From NCBI GenBank assembly GCA_012845835.1, contig JABAKD010000011.1, positions 10,788,381-10,852,380 of the forward strand: 64,000 bases of DNA. The letters run 5' to 3'. This stretch comes from Undaria pinnatifida (taxonomy: Eukaryota > Sar > Phaeophyceae > Laminariales > Alariaceae). The translations under genes and the position numbers were made by a program. The notes below the pieces were generated by a model. It searched no databases and was not told the origin of the DNA. It worked only from the letters and a program-made list of their open reading frames with translations. Below are positions 1-11,989 of this stretch, in pieces (the first letter of the stretch is position 1; every line of letters begins with the position of its first letter).

Positions 1-234
1 CGCATCCGCGTTAGGAGTTCTGTCGTGAGTTATCAAATTAACAGTGTACTTGCACAGCTAAATAACTACCAGTAGACTGTACTGACGTGAGCCATATGTA
101 CTGTTCGTTCTGGTTGCTACAGTACATAATATATACCCTGGTAGATGATTGATGTGGTACCAATCTAACACTTGGTCATGCATGATAAGTGCTCTAATAC
201 AACATCATTTTATATTAGGACGACAGATGTCTCA

Positions 235-310
235 ACACAGCTTGCAAAGATGAGAATCGACCCTAAATTTGTCGAACTCACAGCTGGCGTTAGGACACTT
301 TTATAAAATA
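235..310 (-). repeat. R3 fragment, diverged
   Basis: CACAGCTTGCAAAGATGAGA, then GTCGAACTCACAGCTGGCGT. The remaining sequence of 1-640 shows no gene or repeat I can identify. Confidence 0.5.
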
Positions 311-739
311 GCTAGAAATATCGAAATAAGAACGCATCTGGGGTCCATGCGCGGCGGTCAAAAATCTTGAGTGAAATATTATCAATTAAATGTGTGTTTA
401 CCTCGTACCGGTAGTTACTAACGGTAGCCCCTTATCGAAAACACAAATAGTTAGTGCGGTCTTTATCATATTAATAGTGTGTGTACAGAGGTACGAAATG
501 CGGTCTGTTCATCGTGTGCGCTTGCATCATGCGATAGTTCATGCTACGCACGCGTCATGCGACTTCTTGCACCGGAGTTCGCAAAACAGAACGCAAATCC
601 CCCTAGCCTAGCAGCCAGCATCGATGCGTGCGACTGGTCCTGACATCGTCAGTTTTTCCTCGCTGAAATATCAAAAGGCTTAAATAGGAGTTCTTGGCGT
701 GTTGGCCGTTGGCAAGAACAAGTTTCATGCGGCCTTCTG

Positions 740-1010
740 CGATGTGTTGGAGGATCCGGTTTTCTGCCTCGCAACATTGTCATGTGCAAAAATCCAATGT
801 AAAGCCCACTCGAGGATCCGATTTCTTGCCTTATGACGTTTTGTCATGAAAAACCCGATGTGTTATGTCATCAAGAATCCCATCGGTTGCCTGACGATGT
901 AGGAGACAGAAAAATATGAAGTCTTGCAATGGTCATGAAGGATTCGATTCGTTGCCTTATGGCATAATGGTGTAAAAAAGCATCCGATTTGTTGCTGCTT
1001 GCAGTACGTG
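740..1010 (+). repeat. Degenerate repeat with GGATCCGATT motif
   Basis: GAGGATCCGRTTTTCTGCC, CTTGCCTTATGACGTT and TGTCATGAA recur at about 60-130 bp intervals (750, 812, 940, 978). Confidence 0.45.
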
Positions 1011-1289
1011 CACGCACATTGATTAGTCCGGGAGCAGGAAGATTCCTGTTATGTTTAACTTTTTTGGTGTTCACAGCAGGCATTTCGTGTTTTATTTTTA
1101 TCCTCCGGCAGACAGGGAAATTAAGTTTTTGGGCATTTTAGGCGGAAGCCCTCGGAGGCTCAGCCTAATCGTGACAGGTGGCGACACTTACAGTTACAAA
1201 CGAGCATTGCGCCGCTTTCCGTTTCCCCCGCCAAACGCTTTGCAAATTTTCGTTTTTTTTCTTTCAGGTGTCACCTCCGAAGAAAACGC

Positions 1290-1800
1290 CTCCCCAAGTC
1301 AGAAAGAGGGAGCGGGGGGGCTTAATATGAAGTATCAGATAAGCTTCCGTTTTATAAGATGGGAGTATGTGATGAGTCTGTTTGGATTTGAGCTTCATGA
1401 ATTCAATTGCCAGAACGGAAAAACTAAGGAGTTGAATGCGTCATTTTATTAGATGGTTTGCGTGCTTTGTGGCGTCTCACGTCAGAGGGAGCGGGGAGGC
1501 TAATTATAGCACTTGGGAGTATGGCTTGATAATTTTTTCAGTTCTATAACATGGCTTGTATGACACGTGCTGTTGCGTCTCCCCACGTCAGGAAGAGGAA
1601 GCGGAGGGGGCTTGGTATGAATATGAAATACCAGGTATCAGAATCGTTTCAATTTTATGAGATGGGTTACGTGCTATGCCTCAGTTTTATCACAAGATGG
1701 GCTGCGTATGACGTCTCCTTAAGCCAGGAAGAGGGGGCGAGCTGGCTTAGTATATATCAGAAAGGTTTTCAGTCTTATTACCCCAAGCTGGGCTATACGT
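1290..1800 (+). repeat. Degenerate tandem repeat, 110-160 bp spacing
   Basis: Repeated GTCAGGAAGAGGAAGCGGAG-like block followed by TATGAAATACCAGGTATCAG and TTTTATGAGATGGG-like blocks, at about 1300, 1490, 1590 and 1725. Confidence 0.55.
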
Positions 1801-1849
1801 TCTGTAGCGTTTTTAGTATCTACGGACCTGGTGTGGGCATCTCTAAAGC

Positions 1850-3117
1850 CAGCTGCAGCGCTGCGTTACCCAGCTGTAGCGTTTTTAGCATGCACGGATC
1901 GTGGGGGGTGCAACTTTAAATCCAACGAGTGAAGTTTCGCAGGTTCTAACGCCTGGCTGTTTAAATCTTGACCGTTGGCAGGCGTGAATAATGGCTTCTA
2001 CAGAAGCGGTAGTGAATATTTGTTAAATGGCGTGCAGCAGCGGTAGTGCAAATTTGTGGTCGTGGTGATGCTGCTGTAGTGTTCAAAATCCTTGGTACGG
2101 ATGTGGTATTAATAGCGTGTACAACGGATACTGTTATGTGATCCGAAATAGTCATTGTCAGTAACAGGTCGCCGTGGTACAGCAGCAATTGTGGCTCCCG
2201 AGCCTGGCAGTATATGATGCGTCCTTCAATGTGGACTGCGCAGCACTCGGCCATAGCGGGTGGTAGAGGCTTCGAATAAAACAAACGGAATACTTCATGT
2301 CACCAAATGTCATCACCCTTCACCCTACTGCTGCCGATGTGCCGCATTTCAAGTCCTACTCCCGTACGTGTCATGCCGTAGCTGGTAAACGCACCACGCT
2401 GCTTATAAAAAAAGGAAGCGCCTACTCGGTAAATCAAACAGCGGGCGGCAATCGGCTCAACATTTGCCCAATCGTGCCCAAGACCGCCTGCTACTCGAGT
2501 AAACATAAAATAAAAGTACAAACAGCAGTACCGTACCGATTGCAAAACACTATACCTGGTAGCGCAACCGCGACACATGCACGAACAAGAGACAAACCCC
2601 ACCCTTCCCAACGACGCCATCCTAAAATCTTAAAACCTGTCCATGGCAAGGGTTACGGAATGCTTTTGTCGCGAACATACAGGGAAACCTAAAACACCGC
2701 ACCTGCACCCCCCCCACCCAAACAAGGGTCCTCATGGCCCTTTCCTTCTATATCGCTCGTGCTGCTGTCGAATGTTATTAGACGCTCGCGAATAACGACA
2801 TTTCCCACAAAAAAATTGAAAAAACTGATCGCTTGGTCTACGCACCCACCTACCTTTTCTCGACTAAACTCGCACCCACACCGGCCTGTTTAAACCCCCG
2901 GCTTGATTCGCATCCCCTCGTCCCCGCCCGTCGAAAGCCAACGATTGATATGCAACCTCCGTCCAGCGCTATATCATAAGGCATATCATAAGGCACAACA
3001 AGCTACATGCTACAACACAAACCCCTCCCAAGCCTGGCTGGTTGGTGTTCACCACTAGCCCCCGCCACCAAAAAAGTACAGTCTCTGCGGTTGACATGAC
3101 TCATAAGATACGACGAT
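1850..3117. other. No gene seen; downstream of the PRL gene
   Basis: Only short overlapping open frames without protein-like features. GCAGCAGCGGTAGTG-type simple repeats near 2030, and a TACCTGGTA motif at 2553. Confidence 0.4.
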
Positions 3118-5363
3118 TCACATGACCACGCAAGACGAGCAGCCGTTTGCCCGGCTCCTTCGCACATAGCTGTCGAGGTAAGTCAGCTGCTTGCGATTGA
3201 TGGCTCCCCTGCGTCTATCGCGAATGTACTCCACTGCCTTAATGGGATCCTGACCGCCGAAAGGGAACCGAAAAACAGAGGGAACGGGAAGCCCCGGGAT
3301 TGGAACAAGACATCGGTCCAAGGGAGCAAAAAAAAAGAAAAACTTAACAACTGCACCCACACTTTTTGGGACAAAACACTACTTGAAAATAGTGCGTGGG
3401 ATCATGTTTGCGGCAGCACAAGGTTAGAGGTAGTGTGATGAAATGGAATCTGCTTAGGAAAAGCCTTTTTTGTACTTGAACGCGGAAACGTGACGAACTA
3501 GAGTGACGTTTTTAGAGCATCGGCCACATGCAGCAGCCCGGGCTCCTGCAGTAGGGGGTTTATCCCACCTACACTGTAAGGATGTGTACGGCGCACGGCA
3601 CGCGCTGCATGGCACCGGTCGCACTGCTGCGCGCTCACTCTGCAGGAAGGTTTGACAAGACCGCACCTCTACTTTTCGTTTTTGTCGCAGTATGATACCT
3701 CCAGCCTAAAAAGGAAGAAAAAAAACACCAAGAACATTACAAGACTTTTATCCTTGGTATTACTTTGTGTCCAATTATACGCACAACAAAAAGTGCGGGG
3801 CGTGAGTATATGAGGGCTTTCCGTGCGGAAATGACAGCTGTCGGCGACATTTGGGGTCGGAGCCAAGTCTAGCAGTGCATTGCACACCCCCTTCACCCCC
3901 TTTCTGGGAGGCCTCACCCCTGACCATCGATTTCACAGTTTTATGGTTAGGTTCGGTGGCATGTTGCTTTATGGCACGAAAAAGCTACCAGGTGTTCTGT
4001 ACTTTCATCAACAGCACGGTTCAAGCGACGGAAAATAGCGGTACGTTAGAGTGCCCCGTTTGCGTAATATCGTAACATACCTATACAAAGGCCCGTGAGT
4101 TTAACAACTTAAATTTACCGTAGGGGATGCAGCGACACACCATACCACCCGCGACCAACATAAAAATAGCTTCGTAAGAATATAATCCGAGAAGTGTAAC
4201 ATGTGACACCAGGTGCCGAGATCCAACCAACGAAATCAAGCGTTTGTTAGCCATAATAACACGCGTACATTCACTGCTTGCATTGACAGCACGCCTCGAG
4301 ATGTTTTTTTCGGTGCCATTCTAATAATAAAACGATCACTCTCACCTTTCCGTACTCGATGAGAGCAATCGCAACCAAAACCGGCGCACGTCCCAGCCCC
4401 GCGACGCAGTGCACCGCAATGGCCGGCCCTTCCGAGCCATTAGGTCCCGAGCTGTCGGGAGCGTCGTGGAACGTGGTCTGCACCTCGTCAAGCCATTTGT
4501 GGATGATCTCAGGCGGAGGAGCACCGCCGTCATCGTACTCCATCTCAAGCAGCTGTTGGCAGGCACCGTCAGCGCGTGGAAGCCGGGGGCGGGGGGCGAC
4601 GGGTTTGAACGCAATAAGCAAGGCGTTTTTCTCACTCCAGGGGTGGTTCCCAACATGCGCCCTCGTGCGCGATGCATCGCCTTTGACATGCTCCCAACAA
4701 ACACGCGATTGCGGTGCGCGTAGTCTCCACCTCTCTCACGACACACCACTGCTTTATACACCATGCCCCTATGCAGCCGGCAGTATCATACCACCGGTCA
4801 CAGAGCCAATGCTACACATGTCACTTGGATAAACCTGCGCAAGCCGTAGGTAGGTACCCTCTCTACAGCATAGGCCAACGAACAAGAAAACCACAAGCTG
4901 GCGATAAAAACGCTGGACGAACTTTCCAGGGAACGCTAAGAAAATTCGAGCAACAAATCGTACTGAGGGGCGAGCGCTACACAAAGTCCTACCAGGTATA
5001 CAATAGCCTATGCTCAAGTTGCTCAGCCGTTGGAGTCACAGTGAGGTTTCAAAACCTTGCTCAGAATAGCAGATTAGCAGATTGGAGTAAGTGCTCAAGA
5101 TTGGTGGGCCCATAATTTTATTAAAATGCAACAAAATAAAACAAAGACGCCTGCAAGCGGCTATCATAACGCGCCGCGCTCACCTTCATCCCTGCGGCCT
5201 CCACTTCCGAAGCCGGGTACGTAGGCTCGCAGACACGCACGACGCACACGACATTCTGCTTCTTGAGCTCTCTTAGGTATAGGTGCAAGTTGTTGGCCTT
5301 GGGAGCATCCATGATGACGAATCGGAGCTTCTTCCACTCTACCAGCGACGGTTGGGCGGACAT
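3118..5363 (-). CDS. PTP4A: PRL-type (PTP4A) protein tyrosine phosphatase, 3 exons, complete
   Basis: Small dual-specificity phosphatase of the PRL/PTP4A family; family members dephosphorylate at membranes and also bind CNNM Mg transporters. Exons on the minus strand are 5363-5184 (60 codons), 4552-4346 (69 codons) and 3249-3118 (43 codons plus TGA). All junctions are GT-AG and phase 0, giving 172 aa, close to the 173 aa of animal PRLs. Visible motifs: LRFVIMDAP near residue 13; RVCEPTY near 43; the acid-loop equivalent YDDGGAPP near 66; the P-loop HCVAGLGRAP near 108 with catalytic Cys and Arg intact; RDRRRGAINRKQLTYL near 139. The basic tail ends in CVVM, a CaaX prenylation box. The start ATG at 5363 is chosen because family similarity begins directly after it; an in-frame ATG at 5465 adds unrelated residues. 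A short insertion (SSGPNGSEG) precedes the P-loop compared with animal PRLs. Introns are 631 and 1096 nt. No decay is seen, so the gene looks functional. Confidence 0.94.
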
Positions 5364-5529
5364 CGTCGCGCTCCCGACCCTGCTCAAGGCAGAGTTGCTA
5401 GATGCCGCCCTAACATAGCACAGCACATAATAGCACAAAGGAGTGGAAGGAAGCATGCATGGCACCGAACGAAAGGGTTACAGCAGGTACATGCGCATTT
5501 TTCATTCAGGAGGAAATCGACGAACAGAG

Positions 5530-5625
5530 CGAATGCTGAACATCATGCGCGATACAAATGAAGGCAAGTATCTGGGGGGGAGGAGGGAAGACACCTGCGA
5601 CCACAGCTTGTCCAGATGGCTGCTG
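5530..5625 (+). mobile_element. R1 SINE body fragment upstream of the PRL gene
   Basis: A diverged 3' body piece (ATGCTGAACATCATGCGCGA, then GACCACAGCTTGTCCAGATG) about 170 bp upstream of the PRL start codon. Confidence 0.5.
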
Positions 5626-5639
5626 AGGGTATAAAACCT

Positions 5640-6955
5640 CTTACGAGCAGAGCAGGAAAGAAAAAGCGATAGCGAAGAAAAAAACAGTATTTTAGCACGA
5701 TACCCCGTACTGATTACCAAAATATGTAGGCTACAGCACCTGGTCCAAAACTACAAAAAGTACAGGCAGACAGCCTCCTGTCAGCTCTTGACGAGAAAAC
5801 AGACAGTGGTGAAAGCAAAGCACGACGCCATATAATATAATATATGTATATAGCTGTACTCGCAGTCATCCCACCACATCACCTCGCAGGATGACGGTAC
5901 CCCTGATGGAACACAAGGTGGCCCAATGTAACGCAACAAACAGCCACGATAGCATATACTGTAGCATGTAGCATGTGTCCTTCCAGCGGCAGGGTTCGAC
6001 TAACCTTCGAATGAGACATCGAATAATAGGAGATGGTGACATGATACATCAACAGCGGTATGGATAGCTGTACGGCACGGACCAATCGTAACACCGATCC
6101 GTACTCGTACATCAGGGGCATGAGCGTCCACCATACCAGGTACAAAATAGATCATCAAGTAGAAATTTGAACCAGGCAATGCCTGCCATATTTTAATCGT
6201 TGGTGTACAAAAACGTGCAACAATACTGGTGTCCCTGCGAGCTGGGCCAGTCAAGAATAGCTTTTTAGTTGGTCACGCACATTCTCAGTCCGTTTTTTTC
6301 GAATTTTGAGATGAAAGCGAGACCTGCTTCATTCATCACCGCAGTCTTTCCAGGGGGTTGATTACTGCACCATTTTTTTTCTTTTCATTTCTTCGTGAGC
6401 TAAGGTACATATTAAAAAATAACCGACACTTGTGTTGTGACCAAAACTGACGGAAAAAAAAATCAGCAGTGCTCCAGTAAGAAACTCCCTATTCTTCCCC
6501 GTAAGAAAGGCGCATACAAATTCCAGGTCAAACCAATACTTCTTAATGTGAGAATCACACATTTGTGATCCGAAATTGGGGGTTTGCTGACAATTTGTAA
6601 TCCGCAGCAGGGAAAAAAAGTTTCAACAAGGCGTTTCCCGCTGAAAAAGTAAAAACAAACAACAACGAAATGCTCGAACGTGCTCAATCAGCGAACAACA
6701 TACACGTGCATGGCCGGTTTGACCGATCACGACGATATGCCCAGATACGCACAGCTCCGGCTACTTCGTCGTCGTTCATGAGATGTGCACGGACGGGCTA
6801 AAAAGCTGTTCTCGGCTAACCAAGTTCGTAGCGTTTACTCCTTCGTTTTAGTGGCAATAATACACGACCGAGCAGAACAGGAACACTACCAAAATACGGG
6901 AACGACAAATGTCAAAAGATACCACACCCTGGACAATTCCCATTATATTAGTCTA
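5640..6955. other. No gene seen
   Basis: A+T-rich sequence with homopolymer runs. I recognise no repeat family or coding stretch. Confidence 0.4.
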
Positions 6956-6960
6956 ATGTG

Positions 6961-7505
6961 ACCACAATTGATTCGGGGTGCTGTCTATTAATTGAAATTG
7001 CGGCCACATTTGGTTTTGGTTGCTGTCTATTAATTGAAATTGCGGCTACAATTGATTCGGGCTGCTGTCTATTAAATGGAATTGCGGCCACAATTGATGA
7101 TTTGGGTGCTGTATTACTTGGAATTGCGGCTACAATTGATTTGGATGCTACCTATTGATTGGAATTGCGGCTACAATTGATTTGGGCTGCTGTCTATTAA
7201 TTGGAATTGCGGCTACAATTGATTTCGGGTGTCGTCAATCATTGCTACAATTGGTTTCGGCTGCTGTCTATTAATCGGAATTGCGGGTACAGTTGATTTC
7301 GGCTGCTGTCAATTAATTGGAATTGCGGCTACAATTGATTTCGGGTACTGTCTATTAATCGGAATTGCGGCTACACTTGATTTCGGGTGCTGTTTATTAA
7401 CCGGAATTGCGGCTACACTTGATTTCGGGTGCTGTCTATTAATCGGAATTGCGGCCGCAATTTATATCGAGTGCTGTCTATTGATCGCAATTGCGGCCGT
7501 GATTT
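6961..7505 (+). repeat. 42-bp minisatellite, about 13 copies
   Basis: The unit is close to ACAATTGATTTCGGGTGCTG plus TCTATTAATTGGAATTGCGG plus CT. 42 is a multiple of three, so open frames with a 14-residue repeat (FGCCLLIGIAATID) arise without implying a protein. Copies diverge gradually. Confidence 0.85.
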
Positions 7506-7559
7506 TCTATCAAGGTCAGGACAGATGTCTACAACAAATGAAAACACAACGATGCATTT

Positions 7560-8200
7560 GAAAGGTCAGAACAGAAACCTATTGACCGCACCATTCCTAT
7601 TAATAGGCAAGACCAGAGACGAATTATTGAAACAATAACAATTTCAGTAGGAAGATCACAGCATGAACCTATTGTGTGAACCATTTCCAATAATAGACAA
7701 AACACGAAACAAATTGATAACAATTACAACGGTAAGGGCAGGACAGAAACCTATTTACCCGAACCATTCCTATTAATAGGCAACAGACCAGACCACAGAC
7801 AAAGAGTTGTAACCATTACAATTCAAAGGTGAGGACAAAAACCTACTGACAGAACAATTCCTATTAATAGGCAAGATCAAAAACAATTTGTTCAAACAAT
7901 TTCAATTGTAATATCAAAACATGAGCCTATAGTGCAAACCAATTCCATTTAATAGACGTCCGGACGATATGCTGAAAAAGCAATACTCTATTGTGGGCAG
8001 TTCCCGATCCTATTGAAGAAACAATAGAGCATTGGAGTCTCCTGTACATAAAATAATGCAGGAGACAATTCCAATCAATAGGCGGGACTACAATGTGTGT
8101 TGTCTATGCAATTTACATTGCAATAATTTGTTACACATCAATTGTCTAAGTAATTCCAATTAATAGACTTCTCAGGGCGTCTACTAACTGTGGATGCAAC
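7560..8200 (+). repeat. Degenerate 86-bp tandem repeat
   Basis: About five diverged copies sharing GACAGAAACCTATT, CCATTCCTATTAATAGGCAA and AACAATTACAATT-like blocks, decaying toward 8200. Confidence 0.65.
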
Positions 8201-8869
8201 AGTCTATTGCGATGTCTATTGTCCAAGGCATAAGCAGACACGGCCTGTCATGACCGTTATGCTAGTCCCGGACTCCGGGGTATATACAAAACACCCTGAA
8301 CCATAATGGACTAGTCTGCGAGTAGCTGTCTACTACGTATCCGTTTCTATTCCTACCTGTTGTTGCAATCATTCTAAATGTCTACTCTGTGCTCCCGAAT
8401 TGTACGATATGTATCGGCAATACACAAGGCACCATACATAGTAGTCTACTATACTCCTGCTGTTATTCATGTTATAGAAAATATACACTTCTACGAAGTA
8501 TATATATTTCTATTAAATGGAGTTGCCTGGATAATTGACTTGCAAAGTTGGCTATGTGGACAGTGGAGCACCAGAGAGTGTAGTGTTGGTGGTAAGATAC
8601 GACAGCTGATCTTGGTGGTGGTGATTGATTGCTGCGGATCTGATGTGGAGTGTGAACGTTATTTAGATCTCAAGATAGGGGTTTATTTATATCCTCTTCT
8701 GGATTCTGGTATGGAGATTCGGGGATGACGTTAAGATCGCTTGTTTTCGTGTGTTTTGGAGCTAATACAACAACTCATATCTCTCTTTTAGCACGTACAT
8801 GGTGCTGACCAGCCCCCCTTTGGCCAAGGGGGGCAACCTCTGGTCCATAGACCCTGCCTGGCCTAGGCG

Positions 8870-9050
8870 TGTCTATAGCTACTAAATGGAATTGCCTGGA
8901 TAATTGATTTACAAGGTTGTCTGTTGCATGGAATTGCCTGGATAATTGATGTACAAAGTTGTCTATTAAAAGGAATTGCTCGAAAAATTGATTTACAAAG
9001 TTATTTATTAAATGGAATTGCCTGGATAATCAGTTTACTAAGTTGTCCAA
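8870..9050 (+). repeat. 43-bp minisatellite, four copies
   Basis: The unit is close to AAATGGAATTGCCTGGATAA plus TTGATTTACAAAGTTGTCTATT. Single related copies lie at 8515-8555 and 9205-9235, the latter separated by the R2 insertion. Related ATTAATAG-containing sequence continues to 9530. Confidence 0.75.
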
Positions 9051-9202
9051 TGGGACCCGAGGGGTGCGCCAGCTAGCTTTGGGCTGCGAAAGCAACTGAG
9101 TTAAATCGACACACGACGCGTATGAAAATACGTGGAAGTGTGGTGAGCTCAAGCTTTATTTTTCCCCATCCGCCGGAGGATGAAAAAAGAAAAAAGAAAA
9201 TG
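9050..9202 (+). mobile_element. R2 element, long form
   Basis: The long form begins near GGGACCCGAGGGGTGCGCC, continues GGGCTGCGAAAGCAACTGAG and AAATCGACACACGACGCG, then the common 3' part with CATCCGCCGGAGGATG and an A-rich tail. It is inserted in the R2-unrelated 43-bp minisatellite (GGAATTGCCTGGATAATTG on both sides), with weak duplication GTCCAAT/GTCCATT. Confidence 0.78.
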
Positions 9203-9544
9203 TCCATTGAATGGAATTGCCTGGATAATTGTCATCGCCAAATTGCTGCAATAGACTATTGCATGTGCAATAGAGTGGGGTATATAATAGTAAATGACAA
9301 TAGACTATGGGTTCAACAATCGACTTCCGCAGGTAACTATTAATAGCAACTGCTTCGACCATTGATATAGATTGGGGTGTATTAATAGAAATTGTCCGAA
9401 CAATAGGGCCTGGTGAGCGTCTATTAATAGAAGTTGTCGGTGCAATAGAGCTCGACGCGTTTCGATTAATTGGAATTAAGGACTATACTAGACTGTCAAT
9501 TGCAATAGGAAACTACCAATAGACTATTGGACTAATGTCTACCA

Positions 9545-10080
9545 GGTATTGTCCAGGGTGTGAAGATACGCACCGTCCCTGCAACAGCTTCGGTGAGCTA
9601 CGGTACAGCCTGGCAGCACCATAGCGAACGGAATCGCTCCCGTCTACGGGCTGCCCTCCGCAACACTGCGAGTATATTACTGCTAATACTGTTAATACTG
9701 CTACTGTAGTACAACATATCGATCGCCTTCTCCCGCCTCACCCACGTGGTCGTCGGCATCTATCAGCCATGATTAGTATAAACCTACGGCAGGTAAGCAC
9801 CTCTCCATAGAAAAAATAAAAACTCCATACCGGTACACCAGTACAGGAGGTACAGAAACTCGAAAAACAAGTCGAACGTGCTCCGAGCGACTTGAAGAGG
9901 AAAAGCGCGAAGACAAACAACGAACAGCAACCATGCTACTTTCTGCGAGGGCCATTCTACCATTGATCGCTTCGTAAGCGGCACGCGATAGAAACGACAC
10001 CCCGCACGTATGATACACCTTTGACGCATACATCCATGTATCTAGTTCTCAGCGAGAGCCAACAACACACCGGAAAAGTG
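9545..10080. other. No gene seen
   Basis: Mixed-composition sequence. The open frames overlap on the minus strand without protein-like character. One TACCAGGT motif at 9542. Confidence 0.4.
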
Positions 10081-10084
10081 AAAT

Positions 10085-10300
10085 TTTACTTTTTCGTCTT
10101 GCCCCCTCGATCTCGGGGCGGCAAAAACGCAGTCTCTATCGCTCTCTCCGCGGCCGAGTTCCTCGAACTTCGCCGGGCCTGTCCCCTCGCGCGCGATCTC
10201 GAGATCACGCGCCGCCGCAGCGCGCGGCGATCCCGAAGTGAGCTCGTTTGTGGATCTTGCGGAGACGTTTCGGTTCTGCCGACTGCTTGAGACTTTCGTT
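10085..10300 (+). repeat. GC-rich duplicated segment, copy 1
   Basis: Shares with 11245-11440 the blocks TCTCCGCGGCCGA, CTCGAACTTCGCCG, the CGCGCGCG run, TCACGCGCC and TCTTGCGGAGACGT. Direct orientation, 1.15 kb apart. Several frames are open because of composition, and no domain is recognised. Confidence 0.65.
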
Positions 10301-11244
10301 CGCGTCCGAAACGACCACGCCATAAGGATTTTCGTGAGGAAGGTTCAGTCTGGATCGATCGCGAGATTCGAGGTCTGCTGTATCTGTTGGTAGTGTTGTT
10401 GCTGGTCCAAAGAGCTCGCCATTGGTAAACCTCATGATTATGTCTGGATCGTTGGTAGGATTCTATAACCAGCAGAGCACGATCTACCAGGTGCCTCTGT
10501 TGTGGTACACAGCTACTACTGGTTGGTTGTACCAGGTACCAGGTAGGCCATAACAGCAACAACAACAGCACGACGAGTCCGTCAGCACCAGCAGCACGTA
10601 TCTAGGTGGCACTTCTATACCCGGCTCATTTATTCTGATTTCTGAAAATGGCCTATGCGGTGTGCGTAGTAAGTAACTATGATGCAGCACGCACACATAG
10701 CCAGGAGCAATCCATCCGAAGGGCTCGGCCAATCGAAAGAGTACAACAAGTACGATACCCGGGCAAATTAACTTTGAAAATGGCCGATGCTGTTTTGTGC
10801 AAGCAACGGTTATAGACTGTTACGGCACATACGGTCGTCCCGGCGGTTAAGCCGTTACCCTCGAATGTTACTTCTGTAGATAAGAGTTCGGGGAAAAAAC
10901 GCTCTGAGAATATAGTCTGGGAATTCATTGTTTTTCTGAAAACAAACCTACTAATATTTTAAATGAGAATGAAGAACGTTCTCAGAAAGGGGGGGGGGTG
11001 AGAACTGAGATTGGCAAAGGAATCTCACAACAACGAGCCATAGAGAAACGAGGTTGACAAATGCCAGAGACATGAGGAAGTGAGCACTGCACGTAAGTGT
11101 GTCAACAGAACATGAGACGAAAAGACGACACAAGGATCTTACAGTAGCCCATGCGGCGCCCTTGTAGTGACATAAATACGATCCTTCGTGGCAGCCAAGA
11201 GCCAATCGGAAATGTGAGATTTTGGTGTTTCATCTCAGCCACAG

Positions 11245-11440
11245 ACTGGCCTCCGTTCAACCGCGAACACGGGCCGAAAAAACGATGTATCGGCCGCTCT
11301 TTCCGCGGCCGACTTTCTCGACGTTCGCCGAGCCCGTTTCCGCGCGCGCGGTATCCAAGTCACGCGCCACCGCCGAGTGCCGTGGCCAAAACTGAGTACG
11401 GTTGGGTGGGTCTTGCGGAGACGTCTCGGTTCTACTATTA
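11245..11440 (+). repeat. GC-rich duplicated segment, copy 2
   Basis: Direct repeat of 10085-10300 with moderate divergence (TTTCCGCGGCCGACTTTCTC, GTCTTGCGGAGACGTCTCGG). Confidence 0.65.
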
Positions 11441-11989
11441 GTAGCTGCGGGAAGAAAAAATTATCGTAAGGAAGAATATGTCTGGATGGTGGGAAATTTG
11501 TGTACAGCAGTGTACACGATGATGATTTAAGAGTTTAGATCTCCGTCTCGGGGACTCTCGATTTCTCACCAACCACTGTCTTCGCGACTACGACTCCCCG
11601 GCCTTCGCTACGACCTCTCGCACGAGCGCGACGCCGATTCCGTTCGCCGAGTTGAGGGGGGTCACCCCTCCAGGATCTTGCGGATCCTACGGAGGAAAAT
11701 ATGAGGTTTCATTGAATCTTGGCGTTGGTCCCGGCTTGGGATACTTGCTGTTGTGGACATGAGGTTTGGCGAAGGTCGCCGTGAGTTGGGTTTGAACTTG
11801 CGAAGGTCAATCTCGCTGGGTTGTCGTCGCCGACTTTAGATTTCTCCCCTTAGCTCGTCGCTACTCCGACCCCCGCCTGCCTTCGCGGATGGTATTAGGC
11901 CTATTCCCCGTTCATAGCCCTCTTCAGCCCTCTTCGCGGTCTCACCTTCTCCATCCTGGTCCACGCCGGGGCGATGGTTCCATGTTTTT

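Noticed and set aside
6958..7561. Repeat membrane protein (LLIGIAATIDFGCC repeats)
   Set aside because: The frame exists only because the minisatellite unit is 42 bp. The unit diverges without codon-position bias and the frame breaks in mid-array.
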